Assembly (NCBI GenBank): GCA_009746045.1
Contig: RPFO01000818.1
Coordinates: 1-42,868, forward strand
Source: Mesostigma viride
Taxonomy: Eukaryota > Streptophyta > Mesostigmatophyceae > Mesostigmatales > Mesostigmataceae
Length of the DNA: 42,868 nucleotides
Direction: 5' to 3'
Shown here in pieces: positions 1 through 8,541 of the stretch. The notes beneath the pieces are model-generated. The model was not told the DNA's origin and made no database searches. It worked only from the letters and a program-made list of their open reading frames with translations. How positions within the stretch are numbered: the first letter of the stretch is position 1; the number at the start of each line of letters is the position of its first letter. The position numbers were made by a program, and so were the translations under genes.

Positions 1-208
1 GGTATCCTAGCCATCAACATCAATGGTTCGGCCGATATTTTTTGCGGGGACAGCGAGCGCGGCCAGAATAAAAAATCTGCGGTTCCAGTTTATACCACTC
101 GGACCACCATCGGGAGAGTCTCCTGATCTCCTGTTTACATGTATGTGTACATCACAGGAGGTGTATGCCAGGGGGTATCATGGATCATCCGGATCATCCC
201 AGAGAGTC

Positions 209-700
209 TCATCTCGACAGTACTCCTCCGAGGACATTCCACTCGAGGAGGAGGGGAGGCGCTGGAGGAGCTGCTTCGGTAGGCGGGTTAGTAAAGGGGT
301 CAGGCGCGGCGACCCGCGGGCCTCGACAGGCGAGGCACAGGAGGCGTTTCCATGCGGGCGGCGGCTTCCGAGTCAGCTCCAGGCCCACGCTTTCGTCTAG
401 GGTCACGTCGACGTCGGTGACCCCGCAGACGGAGAGGATGTGCTCGAGCTTCTCGGGCGTGACGTTGGTGGACCACTCGGCGCGGAATAGATGCAGTTCC
501 TTCTTGAAGCCGGGGTAGTCCTTGCCGTACGACATGAGCTGCCCGAGCCCGGACATCCATGCGGTCCACTCCTTCACCTCGATGATCCTCCTGCGCCTGT
601 CGTCCAGTATGTCTATCTTGCCCCCTCGGCAGATCACCTCCCTCCTCCCGCCCAGGCGCTGGTTGTACTCGGCCTGTACGTCTCTCTCCCTCCTGTGCAT
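209..700 (-). CDS. Stand-alone PD-(D/E)XK nuclease-like protein
   Basis: A 163-residue protein whose core looks like a restriction-type nuclease fold. Asp30 in GKIDIL is followed by Glu41-Val-Lys43 in RIIEVKEW, then a GLGQLMSYG helix, matching the D...ExK plus Gln arrangement of PD-(D/E)XK enzymes. The same core forms the C-terminal half of the KilA-N fusion at 38230-38973, and a diverged copy lies next door at 726-1124, so this is one of three paralogues in the window. The last 50 residues are proline-rich and low in complexity. The start is the first ATG giving a complete fold. Nuclease activity is inferred from motifs only; the substrate is unknown. Confidence 0.65.
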   Translation of the reverse strand: MHRRERDVQAEYNQRLGGRREVICRGGKIDILDDRRRRIIEVKEWTAWMSGLGQLMSYGKDYPGFKKELHLFRAEWSTNVTPEKLEHILSVCGVTDVDVTLDESVGLELTRKPPPAWKRLLCLACRGPRVAAPDPFTNPPTEAAPPAPPLLLEWNVLGGVLSR

Positions 701-725
701 GTCACACTACAGGTACGCGCACAGA

Positions 726-1124
726 TTAGTCGGCGTCCGGGGAACGCACGCAGCAGGCCAGACGCCTCCACCAGGTCTCGCGTCTGGCGGGCAGCACGTC
801 CTTGTCCAGCGTGACGGCTATGTTCTGGGACTTGCACACGTACTTGATGAACCGCAGGAAGAAGGGGGTGACGTTGGTGGACGTGTCGGCCTTGAACAGG
901 TGCAGCTCCAGGAGGTACTTGGGGTATCCCCTCCCGTACGCGACCAGTTCTCTCACCCCGCGCTCCCAGTCGTCCCACTCCTTCACCTCTATGACCCTTC
1001 TGCGCTTGTCGTCGAGCAGGAAGGTGCCTTCTATCTCCCCTTCTCGGCACACGACCTCGCTCCTGCCGTGCACCTGCGCGTTGTACGCGGCCTGCGCGCA
1101 TCGCTCGTCGTCCCGGAATGCCAT
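726..1124 (-). CDS. Diverged PD-(D/E)XK nuclease-like paralogue
   Basis: A 132-residue relative of the gene at 209-700, in the same orientation 25 bases upstream of it. It keeps RRVIEVKEWDDW (Glu47-Val-Lys49), the following helix with YGRGYPKY, and the conserved VTLD near the C terminus. The first acidic residue of the motif is altered: the usual GxIDIL is replaced by GEIEGTFLLDD, a short insertion with Glu in place of Asp. It may therefore be less active or inactive. The two genes look like a tandem duplication that has diverged. Function is inferred from family resemblance only. Confidence 0.6.
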   Translation of the reverse strand: MAFRDDERCAQAAYNAQVHGRSEVVCREGEIEGTFLLDDKRRRVIEVKEWDDWERGVRELVAYGRGYPKYLLELHLFKADTSTNVTPFFLRFIKYVCKSQNIAVTLDKDVLPARRETWWRRLACCVRSPDAD

Positions 1125-1145
1125 GATGGTGGCGGCGTATATATA

Positions 1146-1358
1146 TCAAATGGACGAGAATCGCAGAGGGTTCTTGAATGTCAGGCGTATGGCGAGGGCG
1201 GTCACGACCATGAATAGGGCGGGGAGCAGCGCCTCGGCGGCGGTGAGTACGGGCAGACGTAGCGGGGGCGGGGGGCGAGGGTCCAGGGGCTCGGGGGGCT
1301 TGAGGTCTCCCAGCCCCTCTAACACGGGGGCGGTGTTCTCTGCGCAGGAGGTGTTCAT
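1146..1358 (-). CDS. Small single-pass membrane protein
   Basis: A protein of about 70 residues: a hydrophilic, proline-rich N-terminal half and one hydrophobic segment near the C terminus (LLPALFMVVTALAIRL), followed by a short basic tail. I take the ATG at 1358 because the longer reading from 1427 adds an unremarkable AT-rich stretch. It resembles in layout, not in sequence, the small membrane proteins at 24.3-27.2 kb and could be a minor virion membrane protein. No family is recognised. Confidence 0.45.
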   Translation of the reverse strand: MNTSCAENTAPVLEGLGDLKPPEPLDPRPPPPLRLPVLTAAEALLPALFMVVTALAIRLTFKNPLRFSSI

Positions 1359-1585
1359 GCCGGTCGCTCGATATTGCGTGGGATTATTAATTGGGCGGTG
1401 AGATGTCGACGAGATAATAATGCACAATGCCTTTTATTTCGATACCGGAACGGATTCGTTTAATTAATTGTTATCATCATTTAGAGACGACCGACATGAT
1501 ACGAGACAAGCGACATGCGGGGTTATCCCCTTTTCAGATTTGGGTAAAAATCCCTTAATTGAGACAAACGCGGTCTCAGCTAGGC

Positions 1586-2383
1586 CTACCCCTCCTGGTC
1601 ACTGCCCGAACTCGAGCTGGTGTCATCGTCAGAGGAGGAGGAGGAGAGGGAGGATGAGGAGGAGCCGCGCCGACCGGGGGACGGGGGCGGTGACGGTCTG
1701 GCCAGGCTGTTCACCATTCGCGTCTCCAGGGCGGACAGGCGGCCCTTCAGGAGCTCGATGACGGCCTCTTTGTCTTGCAGGGCGGTCGCGAACTCGTCCC
1801 GCTGCTTGTCCAGCTTTTTCTGCAGCCGCGCGTACCGCTTCCTGGCCGCGTCCTTCTCTTTCTTGGACTTCTCCCTCGCGTCCATCATGTCGCGCTCCAT
1901 CTGCAGGGCGTTGAGGACGTACTCCCTCGGTACGAGCACGCGGGACGGTGGCGGCCCCTCGTTGAGCCTGAAGACCCTGGGCTTTTCCCCCTCCGGGGCG
2001 CCGAGATGGAGGGGCGCGTTCTCCTTGCCGGGCTGACAGGCCATGGGATACGGTCCGGTGCTCGCGGTCCGACGGGGAACGGGCGGACGGGTGGCCGACT
2101 GACGAGAAAACGCGGACGGCTCGGGAGGTTTTGGCGGACGAAGCCTCGTGGGCGGACGATAAAGTTTGGACGGGCGGGTGCGGCCCCCGAGGAGTCTGAG
2201 TGACGAAAGGTGCCCTCGAACTCCTCCATCGTGTCTTTGTAGTCCTCGGGGACGGCTGCCGTCGGCGCGGCGCCCTGGCAGAATCTCCTCGAGATCACGT
2301 TCCCACGGCGATCCTGTGACAGATTCGATCCGAAAGTGATCGCGACCCGGTCCAGGTGCAAAAAGGTTCTGACGCACCCACAC
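1586..2383 (-). CDS. Coiled-coil protein with Ser/Asp-rich tail
   Basis: The C-terminal 150 residues are convincing: a charged helix beginning REYVLNALQMERDMMDA and running through a Lys/Glu/Arg-rich coiled coil to a serine run and an acidic tail ending SDQEG. The N-terminal part is doubtful. In this frame it is Arg/Pro-rich and shapeless, whereas another frame on the same strand (from the ATG at 2361 to about 2050) reads more like protein, with a DYKDTMEEFEG segment. Either translation starts at the ATG at 2044 (152 residues), or one base has been gained or lost near 2050. No family is recognised; a structural or scaffold role would be a guess. Confidence 0.5.
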   Translation of the reverse strand: MWVRQNLFAPGPGRDHFRIESVTGSPWERDLEEILPGRRADGSRPRGLQRHDGGVRGHLSSLRLLGGRTRPSKLYRPPTRLRPPKPPEPSAFSRQSATRPPVPRRTASTGPYPMACQPGKENAPLHLGAPEGEKPRVFRLNEGPPPSRVLVPREYVLNALQMERDMMDAREKSKKEKDAARKRYARLQKKLDKQRDEFATALQDKEAVIELLKGRLSALETRMVNSLARPSPPPSPGRRGSSSSSLSSSSSDDDTSSSSGSDQEG

Positions 2384-3547
2384 GGATACTGTTACGATTC
2401 AGTTTATTCGTGGGATCCACCGGGCGACTTGCTGGCTGACTGATGGTAGTTCATCCTGTCACAGAGATCCTCGAGACACCCACATAACCGAAAGGCTGTC
2501 TGGGTCGTCAGTTAGTGTCAGTCACCCTCGTGTAATGCAAAACTTGGGCGGTCTGAGCGCGAAGGGCCAGTGTCTAAATATCGTGGCAGCCGTCGACGCA
2601 TCCCAGGTTGGCCTGCGGTCGAGTGCCTCGCAGTGCCACCGGCATTGTCAAGGAGACGTGCGCACCACGGGCTTCGGGCGAGTGTGTCGACTGACGGGGT
2701 AAATTTTCATATTTTTTGTCACAGCGCCTGCAGCTGCGTGCGCGCCCTCAATCTGCACGGTGAGTGCGCCATTATTTCGATCCTCGTGGGCGGATGCCGT
2801 GTGTGTCGTAGCCACGGGGGACATCAGGTTGAGCGTGCTGCCATCAGGTTGCAGTCGGTGCCGGCGTCGCCTCGATACTTTAAATCGACTATATTAGTGC
2901 TCGTGCAGTCGATTGTGATGCGTTGGTGATCGTGTCGACTGCTGCCTCGGGTTTCGACGCTGCATTGTTCATATCCGTGGCTGAGTTGGTCGTGTCGACT
3001 GCTGCCTCGGGGTTCGACGCTGCATTGTTCATATCCGTGGCTGCGTTGGTCGTGTCGACTGCTGCCTCGGGGTTCGACGCTGCATTGTTCATATCCGTGG
3101 CTGCGTTGGTCGTGTCGACTGCTGCCTCGGGGTTCGACGCTGCATTGTTCATATCCGTGGCTGCGTTGGTCGTGTCGACTGCTGCCTCGGGGTTCGACGC
3201 TGCGTTGTCTATACTCGTGGCTGCGTTGGTCGTGCTGCTGCGTTCATGGCTAGCTGTGTCTGCTGCATGCATAATGGGTTAGGTAGACTGCTGCCTCGGG
3301 GTTCGACGCTGCATTGTTCATATCCGTGGCTGCGTTGGTCGTGTCGACTGCTGCCTCGGGGTTCGACGCTGCGTTGTCTATACTCGTGGCTGCGTTGGTC
3401 GTGTCTTTTTCAACGTGGCTGCCAGGGTTACGTACGCTGCTGATCCTCCGCAGCCATCGTTGTTTTCACCGTTTCTTCGCGTGTGTGCAGTGCACCAGGC
3501 CACGACTCGCGGGGATCTTTTGCGGCGATCGCCAGCCCACGACAAAT
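2384..3547. other. Non-coding, repeat-containing region
   Basis: About 1.1 kb without a convincing gene. It holds the 60-bp array listed separately, more AT than its surroundings, and a TTTAAA stretch near 2879. Reading frames through the array are open on both strands only because the unit is a multiple of three. Confidence 0.6.
2941..3405. repeat. 60-bp tandem repeat array, 7 units
   Basis: Five head-to-tail 60-bp units fill 2941-3240, then a 49-bp interruption, then two more (3290-3349 and 3350 to about 3405). The unit begins GCTGCCTCGGGGTTCGACG and ends with GTCGTGTCGACT; GTCGAC is palindromic. Units differ at few positions, and one variant (TGCGTTGTCTATACTCG) appears in the last unit of each block, so the block was probably duplicated as a whole. 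It may be an origin, an enhancer-like homologous region or a structural repeat; nothing decides between these. Confidence 0.9.
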
Positions 3548-4429
3548 ATGCAAGCGCCTCAGGTTCGTATGTTTTTTTTTTGTTACTGCCATATGTTTGC
3601 TCTTTAACTTCCATTAATCTCTTTTATTATATACCATTGCTGACCTGCTATTAATTAATCTATACAATAATTATTAATATAGATCTGTCGGTATCTATGC
3701 ATTTTTTTGTGTTTTTTCCTGCAGAGGCAGGAAACGCAGTTGTCAAGTGCCCAGATGGCCATCGAGGCGGAAGAGGGAGCTTCTGTGTGTAGGGGCGGTC
3801 TTCTCGTAAAAAAGGCTCTCCAAAAAAATCAGCGGGAGCTGATGACTTTGTTGCTCTCGTGCAGGTTTTGCCGCCTGAACAGTCAGGGAGATATGCGACT
3901 GTACACCTTTGTCACCAGTGGCGGCCCGCACCACGTCCATGTGGGAGGATTCTGCGACAACTGTCGCGTTTCCCTTGAGAACATTGTGACGTCGAGTACT
4001 CCCTGCCCTTTGTGCACGGCGGAGGGTGCGAATTTGTTCCGTGTGCCCTTGTTGGTACCCCCCTTCTTCAAGTTCGACCCCTCCGCAACACTGGTCTGCA
4101 ACTCGTTCCGCCTCGGGTTTCGTCTTTATGTTGCGGAGAGGCGCCCCGCGCGAGAGGAGCCGCCAGAGGGTGGTCAGCCCGGCGAGGTTGTGACAGCAGC
4201 AGAGGAGCTGCCAGAGGGTGGTCAGCCCGAGGTCGTGACAGCAGCAGAGGAGCTGCCAGAGGGTGGTCAGCCTGAGGTCATGACAGCATCAGAGGAGCTG
4301 CCAGGGCGTGGTGGGATGGAGGGGCAGGGCTCTTCCTGCGATGAGGCGTATCGTTTCCTGTCGGATGAACAGGTTGACAATCTCGTCATGCATGATCTGC
4401 TATTAGTTCGTCCAACGTGCTTTCCATAA
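3548..4429 (+). CDS. RING-like zinc-finger protein with acidic repeats, probable two-exon gene
   Basis: The protein carries spaced CxxC pairs (CRFC near residue 51, CDNC near 82, CPLC near 99) and a His-rich turn between them, as in RING-like double zinc sites, followed by LLVPPFFKFD. The gene at 37109-37861 has the same order: CAMC, CPIC, then a FPFFRY block. The two are paralogues. After the finger come three 15-residue repeats of the type EELPEGGQPEVVTAA. With the intron at 3563-3724 removed, the ATG at 3548 gives a five-residue first exon joined in frame; otherwise the start is probably the ATG at 3755. A ubiquitin-ligase or transcription role is possible but unproven. Confidence 0.6.
3563..3724 (+). 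other. Candidate spliceosomal intron (162 bp)
   Basis: The 5' edge reads CTCAG/GTTCGTATG. The 3' edge is a long T-rich tract ending TTTTTTCCTGCAG. The interior is strikingly AT-rich between GC-rich flanks, holds an in-frame stop at 3605-3607, and its removal joins the ATG-led frame at 3548 to the zinc-finger frame without a shift. All of this is visible in the sequence; splicing itself is inference. Confidence 0.45.
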
Positions 4430-4810
4430 TGTCCGAAAGGCGTGTAGTACTACTATTATATTTTCTGTACATGCACGTATATTGACGATGAGGCAACCCT
4501 GGTTTTGCACTCACGATTTGTAATTGTGTAAATTGATTGCCCCCCGTGGGGTGTCTCTCTTTCTTGATAGGTTCTCGTTTCCTTCTTTTACATTCACTTT
4601 TATCCCATATAATGTCATTATATATTCATTGAGAATGATAGATTACGGAGGTGAGATAGGCATGCAACATAAGGAAAAACCCGATAACTGGGAGAATAAC
4701 CCTGAAGAAATAATAATAATAATCCCATATATAATGACATTATGGGATATAATGTCATTTTTTTCCATGTATTATACACTGGCCCCGTCGCATAAAACGA
4801 TTCAGACGAT
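4430..4810. other. AT-rich intergenic region with palindromes
   Basis: It lies between the 3' ends of two convergent genes. It contains an ATA-type microsatellite (4711-4723), a strong hairpin at 4733-4759, and at 4601-4622 a related TATCCCATATAATGTCATTA that forms a long-range inverted repeat with 4729-4749. No convincing gene is seen. Confidence 0.6.
4733..4765 (+). terminator. 11-bp stem hairpin followed by a T run
   Basis: AATGACATTAT (4733-4743) pairs perfectly with ATAATGTCATT (4749-4759) around the 5-base loop GGGAT, and seven T's follow. It sits between convergent genes. It could end transcription or be a replication or recombination element; in a eukaryotic virus the bacterial terminator analogy need not apply. 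Confidence 0.4.
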
Positions 4811-5704
4811 TTAGAGGGCTTTGATTCTCTTGGCCTCCCTGGGCGCCTCCAATTTGTTGGCCTGTCGGTTGCCCTCCATGAGGCGCTTGTTGTCCGCGTA
4901 CATCGCTTTGTCCACCGGCTCCTTGGCCAAGTCGTGCAAGCCCCACTTTAGGAAGACCGCGCCCATGTCCTTCCCCATCTCCTCCACGGACCGCGCCACG
5001 TCCATCCCGCGTTTTATCGATCTCTCGTGCAATGAGTTCATGAGGTAGACTGCCGAGTTCATGGGGCCCCGGAAGTAGTCGCGCGTGGCCTCGCTCCTCT
5101 TGATCTCGTGGTGCTCCCTGTACTTCTGGGTCGCCATGCCGCAGACGGCTAGGTTGACGTTCGCGTTCACGATGGCGCAGTTCTTGCCCACCTGGCTGGG
5201 GGCGCTCACCGCCTTGATGGCGTCCATGTGCGACTTGGTGGACTCGCAAGACTTGATGCGCGGCTCGTCTTTTAGGGACAGGTCTTTGCGGTCGGCGCGC
5301 GCGTAAATGTCGTCGGCCAGGGATTTGTCGGCGGCCAGGTAGCGCTCGAACAGCACGGCGAGGTGGTAGCGGAAGGAGGCCGCCCTCTTACCAGGCAGCA
5401 GCTGGACGATTTGTATGATCCCCAGCCGGTCGGCGACGGGCGTGTCTCGCTGCCTGGCACCTGGGAATTTCCAGACAGTACTGAGAGTACCTACTTCTGC
5501 AAACTCCTTTTGGACCCTTGAGAAGTAATGGGATGCGTGAGAGTTTGCATCGTGCGCGAACACGCCCTCGGGTGTCATGAAGCACACTACCTTGATTACG
5601 TCAATCACGGATATCTTGCCGTCTGGCGTCACCCTGATCTTGTCACGGAACAGGGGGTCGTCCTCGCCGCCGTCCACCGGCAGCAGATACTGGACCATCG
5701 CCAT
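4811..5704 (-). CDS. BRO-like protein, full-length family member 1
   Basis: A 297-residue member of a family repeated at 11411-12346 and 32223-33137. The N-terminal half has the block RVTPDGKISVIDVIKVV and, near residues 88-128, DTPVADRLGIIQIVQLLPG followed by AASFR and ERYL. This resembles the conserved block of BRO-N domains and a family I associate with algae and their viruses. The C-terminal half is shared only within this family and ends in a basic NKRLM...N stretch. BRO-type proteins bind nucleic acid; the role here is unknown. The start is the first ATG; upstream lies an AT-rich 265-bp gap shared with a divergent gene. Confidence 0.7.
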   Translation of the reverse strand: MAMVQYLLPVDGGEDDPLFRDKIRVTPDGKISVIDVIKVVCFMTPEGVFAHDANSHASHYFSRVQKEFAEVGTLSTVWKFPGARQRDTPVADRLGIIQIVQLLPGKRAASFRYHLAVLFERYLAADKSLADDIYARADRKDLSLKDEPRIKSCESTKSHMDAIKAVSAPSQVGKNCAIVNANVNLAVCGMATQKYREHHEIKRSEATRDYFRGPMNSAVYLMNSLHERSIKRGMDVARSVEEMGKDMGAVFLKWGLHDLAKEPVDKAMYADNKRLMEGNRQANKLEAPREAKRIKAL

Positions 5705-5841
5705 CTCCTATATGTCTGTGCCATTTGCCGAGATTTCCTTCTCGTCTATTTAAACGCGTACGGCAATTCCTATAACTAAACATTGGATTTAAATTTTCAT
5801 GCAATTAAAAACGCTGCTCGTAACCCAGCTCCCGCTGTAGC

Positions 5842-5849
5842 TATAAAAG
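5842..5849 (+). promoter_or_regulatory. TATA box (CTATAAAAGG)
   Basis: A textbook eukaryotic TATA box in the AT-rich gap between divergent genes, 120 bases upstream of the ATG at 5970. The spacing implies a leader of roughly 90 bases. Use is inferred. Confidence 0.5.
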
Positions 5850-5969
5850 GTGTTTGCCCTCTTGTTAGGCGCTTCAACAGTATAACCGAAGCAGTAGCTT
5901 GTCCGCGCGTCCGCGTTTGTCCGCGCCCCAGACAATTCTCAGCTGCAGTTAGAGCCATCGTCCGCGTAG

Positions 5970-6902
5970 ATGACCAAAACGTTCCGCGTGTCCGCGGACG
6001 CCCGCGAGTGGCGCCTGAGCGTGCGGGCGGCGTCCACGGTGCCGCAGCGGTACTACGGGCGCGCGACCAAGTGGCAGTTGCGCCGTCTCGCGCTGCTGCA
6101 GGGTATGCGCCCCCTGCGGCAGTTGACGCACCGGGAGCTGGAGTGCGGCGTGTACGCGAACCAGTGCGCGGTGCGGATCCAGCGGTGGGTGAGGCGCGTG
6201 GTGCTTCCGTGGCACAGGGCGAAGAGGACGGTGGCGCGGCGGCTGGCCCTTCGCGTGACGAACAAGGAGGACCCGATCACGATGGACGCGCTGCCGCCGC
6301 CGGAGCGGGTGTTCAAGTTCGTGCGTCCGACGCGGCAGGTGGTGGGGTTCGACGCGGTGAGGCTGGCCGAGTACATCAACACTTCGGGGCGGTTCGAGGA
6401 CCCGGCCACGCGGTTCCCGTTCACGCCGGTGGACCTGTGGCGGCTGGACAAGCAGGTGCGGGATCTGGGGTATCAGCGCCACTCGACGCTGTTCCTCTAC
6501 TCTCACCCGGAGATCGTGCGGGCGATGAGGGAGCACGAGTCGCTGGTGGTGGGGCTGGAGCGGATGGTGGTGAACATCGCCCAACAGATGGGCGAGATCC
6601 TGGCGGAGGAGGGCGCGGACCATTCGACGCTGGGACTGATCTCGTCGGACTACCTTCCCGATTGGCGGTCGTTCTTCCGCCACCTGCACGCGCTGGACCC
6701 TAACTCGGCCAGGAGCACGATGGACAACTGCTGTCAGGTTCTGCGGAACGAGATGGAGGGGCTCCCGGAGAACGACCAGGGCGACACACGGCGCGGCTGC
6801 CTGGCCGCCCTGTCGATGGTTATGTCGACGTACCTGACGACGTGCGGCGTGGCCACCCTGGCTCTTCACGCCGACCAGCCGGGGCTGCTCGTTTTCTTTT
6901 AG
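5970..6902 (+). CDS. IQ-motif and U-box-like NCLDV-type protein
   Basis: A 310-residue protein. Residues 63-80 form a basic amphipathic IQ-like helix (AVRIQRWVRRVVLPW), followed by a U-box/RING-like segment at about 98-162: NKEDPITMD, then FDAVRLAEYINTSGRF, then DPATRFPFTPVDLWRLD. This pairing of an IQ-like helix with an N-x-x-DP-x-T...DP-x-TR segment is familiar to me from large DNA viruses of protists. The zinc ligands of a true RING are absent, so a U-box-like fold is more likely. Its TATA box is at 5842. The stop overlaps by four bases the stop of the convergent gene at 6899-7309. An E3-like or virion role is possible. Confidence 0.6.
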   Translation: MTKTFRVSADAREWRLSVRAASTVPQRYYGRATKWQLRRLALLQGMRPLRQLTHRELECGVYANQCAVRIQRWVRRVVLPWHRAKRTVARRLALRVTNKEDPITMDALPPPERVFKFVRPTRQVVGFDAVRLAEYINTSGRFEDPATRFPFTPVDLWRLDKQVRDLGYQRHSTLFLYSHPEIVRAMREHESLVVGLERMVVNIAQQMGEILAEEGADHSTLGLISSDYLPDWRSFFRHLHALDPNSARSTMDNCCQVLRNEMEGLPENDQGDTRRGCLAALSMVMSTYLTTCGVATLALHADQPGLLVFF

Positions 6903-7309
6903 CCTGGCCCCTCTTGCGTGCGGTCGTCGGCCCCGCGGCCTGCCTCATAGCGGGGTCGCTCCCGTATCGCGTCCGTCTTGAGCTTCTTCACCCGCTTTCT
7001 TAGCGTTCCCACGGCGCGGTGGAGTCTGATAGGGGCGATCATCGGGTCTCCGCGTTCATTGTGAAAAGCCGCCCACCCTGGCGGGGTCGCCCGCTCGAGA
7101 TCTGCGGCTCTGAGGGCTTCGGCGTCCAGCCTGGCCGCGGCCGCGTCATACAGCATCTCCATATCCCGGGCTTTCTCATCCTTCTCATTCTGCAGCCGTT
7201 CCTCCTCGAGGGAGGTGCTGTAGGCGGCCAGACGGTGAACAAGGCGGGGCTCGCGCGTGACCGTCCACCCGCTCCGTCTCGACCTCGCTGTCATGCGTCT
7301 CCTATGCAT
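6899..7309 (-). CDS. Degenerate zinc-knuckle family protein
   Basis: A 136-residue paralogue of the broken gene at 7636-8401. Both begin with MTARSRR, followed by VHRLA-Y; both contain an EML-led helix, a PPGW motif and a final basic segment with HRAV. Here the N-terminal zinc knuckle has lost its cysteines: only TVTREPRLVHRLAAY remains where the paralogue has a Cys3-His knuckle, apparently through a deletion. The initiator may be the ATG at 7309 or at 7294. Function unknown; the charged central helix may form a coiled coil. Confidence 0.5.
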   Translation of the reverse strand: MHRRRMTARSRRSGWTVTREPRLVHRLAAYSTSLEEERLQNEKDEKARDMEMLYDAAAARLDAEALRAADLERATPPGWAAFHNERGDPMIAPIRLHRAVGTLRKRVKKLKTDAIRERPRYEAGRGADDRTQEGPG

Positions 7310-7331
7310 ACTGGAGCAGAAAAGAAAGGCG

Positions 7332-7646
7332 CTAGAACCCGGGCATCTTCTGGGTCGCCCTCTTCTGCGCCCTGTCTGCGGCGGCCGCGAACCGGCCCTT
7401 CAGCACCTGGCTGGTGACGAGGTTGTTCTTTCTGCTGGTGGAGCCGAACCGGATGGCCGACCGCGTGTCCAGCCCCTCGGCGATGGCCCGCGTGATCGCG
7501 TCGTGCTGTTGCAGGTCGCCGAACGTGGGCCGGCGAGCGCCCGGGCGCCACTCCCACTCGCGCCCGCTCGCCTCTTGGCGTTTGTGAGCCGGTCGGTGGC
7601 GCGATCCACATATGTCGGCGCTCCGCTTATTCCTCAGACTCTCCAT
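7332..7646 (-). CDS. Unknown basic protein
   Basis: About 104 residues. The C-terminal two thirds (RPTFGDLQQHDAITRAIAEG, then SAIRFGSTSRKNNLVTSQVL) is a helical segment weakly like residues 75-125 of the neighbouring paralogue at 7636-8401, where TLWDRMM...VVDRIL occurs; an F-box-like fold is conceivable. The start is uncertain: an ATG at 7682 gives 12 more residues but lies inside the end of the upstream gene. It sits between two copies of the zinc-knuckle family and may be a separated part of one copy. Confidence 0.4.
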   Translation of the reverse strand: MESLRNKRSADICGSRHRPAHKRQEASGREWEWRPGARRPTFGDLQQHDAITRAIAEGLDTRSAIRFGSTSRKNNLVTSQVLKGRFAAAADRAQKRATQKMPGF

Positions 7647-8401
7647 ACGACGACCGCACCCGTGCTGCATATACATTAGCATCGGCCTGCAGCTTACCTA
7701 GGCGCTCCACGGCCCGATGGATCGATTTAGGGACGAGTACCATTGCCCTTTATCCCAAATGTCGACCCACCCTGGCGGGGCCGGTTCGCTGTCTCCGAGT
7801 CCCATCGCTTCGGGGTCTCGAGCCGCCAACGATCGCCTCTCCTTGGCCATCCTAATCAGCATCTCCACATCGTCGGCCTCTCCTTCCTCTTTAAGAACGG
7901 CTGGTTGTCCAGAATTTGTGCCTCCCTCTCCTGCACACTTTTGGCGTTTCTCACGCCCCGTTCGTACATGGCCACGTTGCTGGCTTTGTCGAGAGTGGTC
8001 AGGCCTTCAAGCGCTAAATTTACGTTACGGTTGTCGAATTTGTAGACCTCTTTCAATATCCTGTCTACCACCTCGGGCTCCCCCATCATGCGGTCCCATA
8101 GCGTCTGCTCGGGGCCGGGCCCCGGGGGCGCGCCCAGAGTCGGCTTCGTCCTGGTGCTGGGCCCCGGGTCGTAGGACGCGCTCGAATTCCGCGACCTGCG
8201 CATTTCCTCGAGCCGGGCGAGGGCGCGCCTCCTGCTGTCCTCCCCGTCCTCGCGCGCCTGCTCCTCTCGCCCCCCTCGGGTGTTGTAGACGGCCAGGCGG
8301 TGGACGGGGCACCGCACGCGGCCGCCCGTGCATGAGCGCAGGCAGCGGCGGCCCGCTCGCGTGACCGATCCGCAGCGTCTCGACCTCGCTGTCATCTGCA
8401 T
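7636..8401 (-). pseudogene. Zinc-knuckle family gene broken by two frame shifts
   Basis: The open part (7856-8401, 181 residues) starts MQMTARSRRCGSVTRAG, giving a knuckle with ligands in RRC, CTGG, VRC and VHR, then a helical domain up to about residue 165. Comparison with 6899-7309 shows that the homologous sequence continues downstream in other frames: an EMLIRMAKERR helix and PPGW at about 7880-7740, then a basic IHRAVERLGKL segment ending at 7636. The gene has therefore suffered two single-base changes, one near 7880 and one near 7740. Whether these are real or sequence errors is not decidable here. Confidence 0.55.
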
Positions 8402-8426
8402 GCATACGGGATAAGAAAAGAAAGAC

Positions 8427-8507
8427 TTGAAGAGGCGAAGGAGTACGCGAAGTCCACCAAGCGCCTGATGCTGTCGAACCTACAATCGCGACGACCGCGT
8501 CAAGTTC
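8427..8507 (+). pseudogene. Relic of a BRO-like C terminus
   Basis: This short stretch encodes EEAKEYAKSTKRLMLSN and, after a one-base shift, YNRDDRVKF. It matches the last 30 residues of the BRO-like protein at 11411-12346 (EAREY, then TNKRLMLEN, YNREERLK) at both protein and DNA level. Nothing else of the gene remains, so it is a recombination footprint. Confidence 0.6.
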
Positions 8508-8541
8508 AATGGCATTGCGCGCTTCCACGGGGGGGTAAATT

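Noticed and set aside
2889-3282. Ala/Asn/Asp-rich repeat proteins on both strands
   Set aside because: The 60-bp unit is a multiple of three with no stop, so both strands are open. They lack any non-repeat domain and are interrupted at 3241-3289.
2955-3370. tRNA T-loops (GGGGTTCGAC)
   Set aside because: They recur at 60-bp spacing without acceptor, D or anticodon stems.
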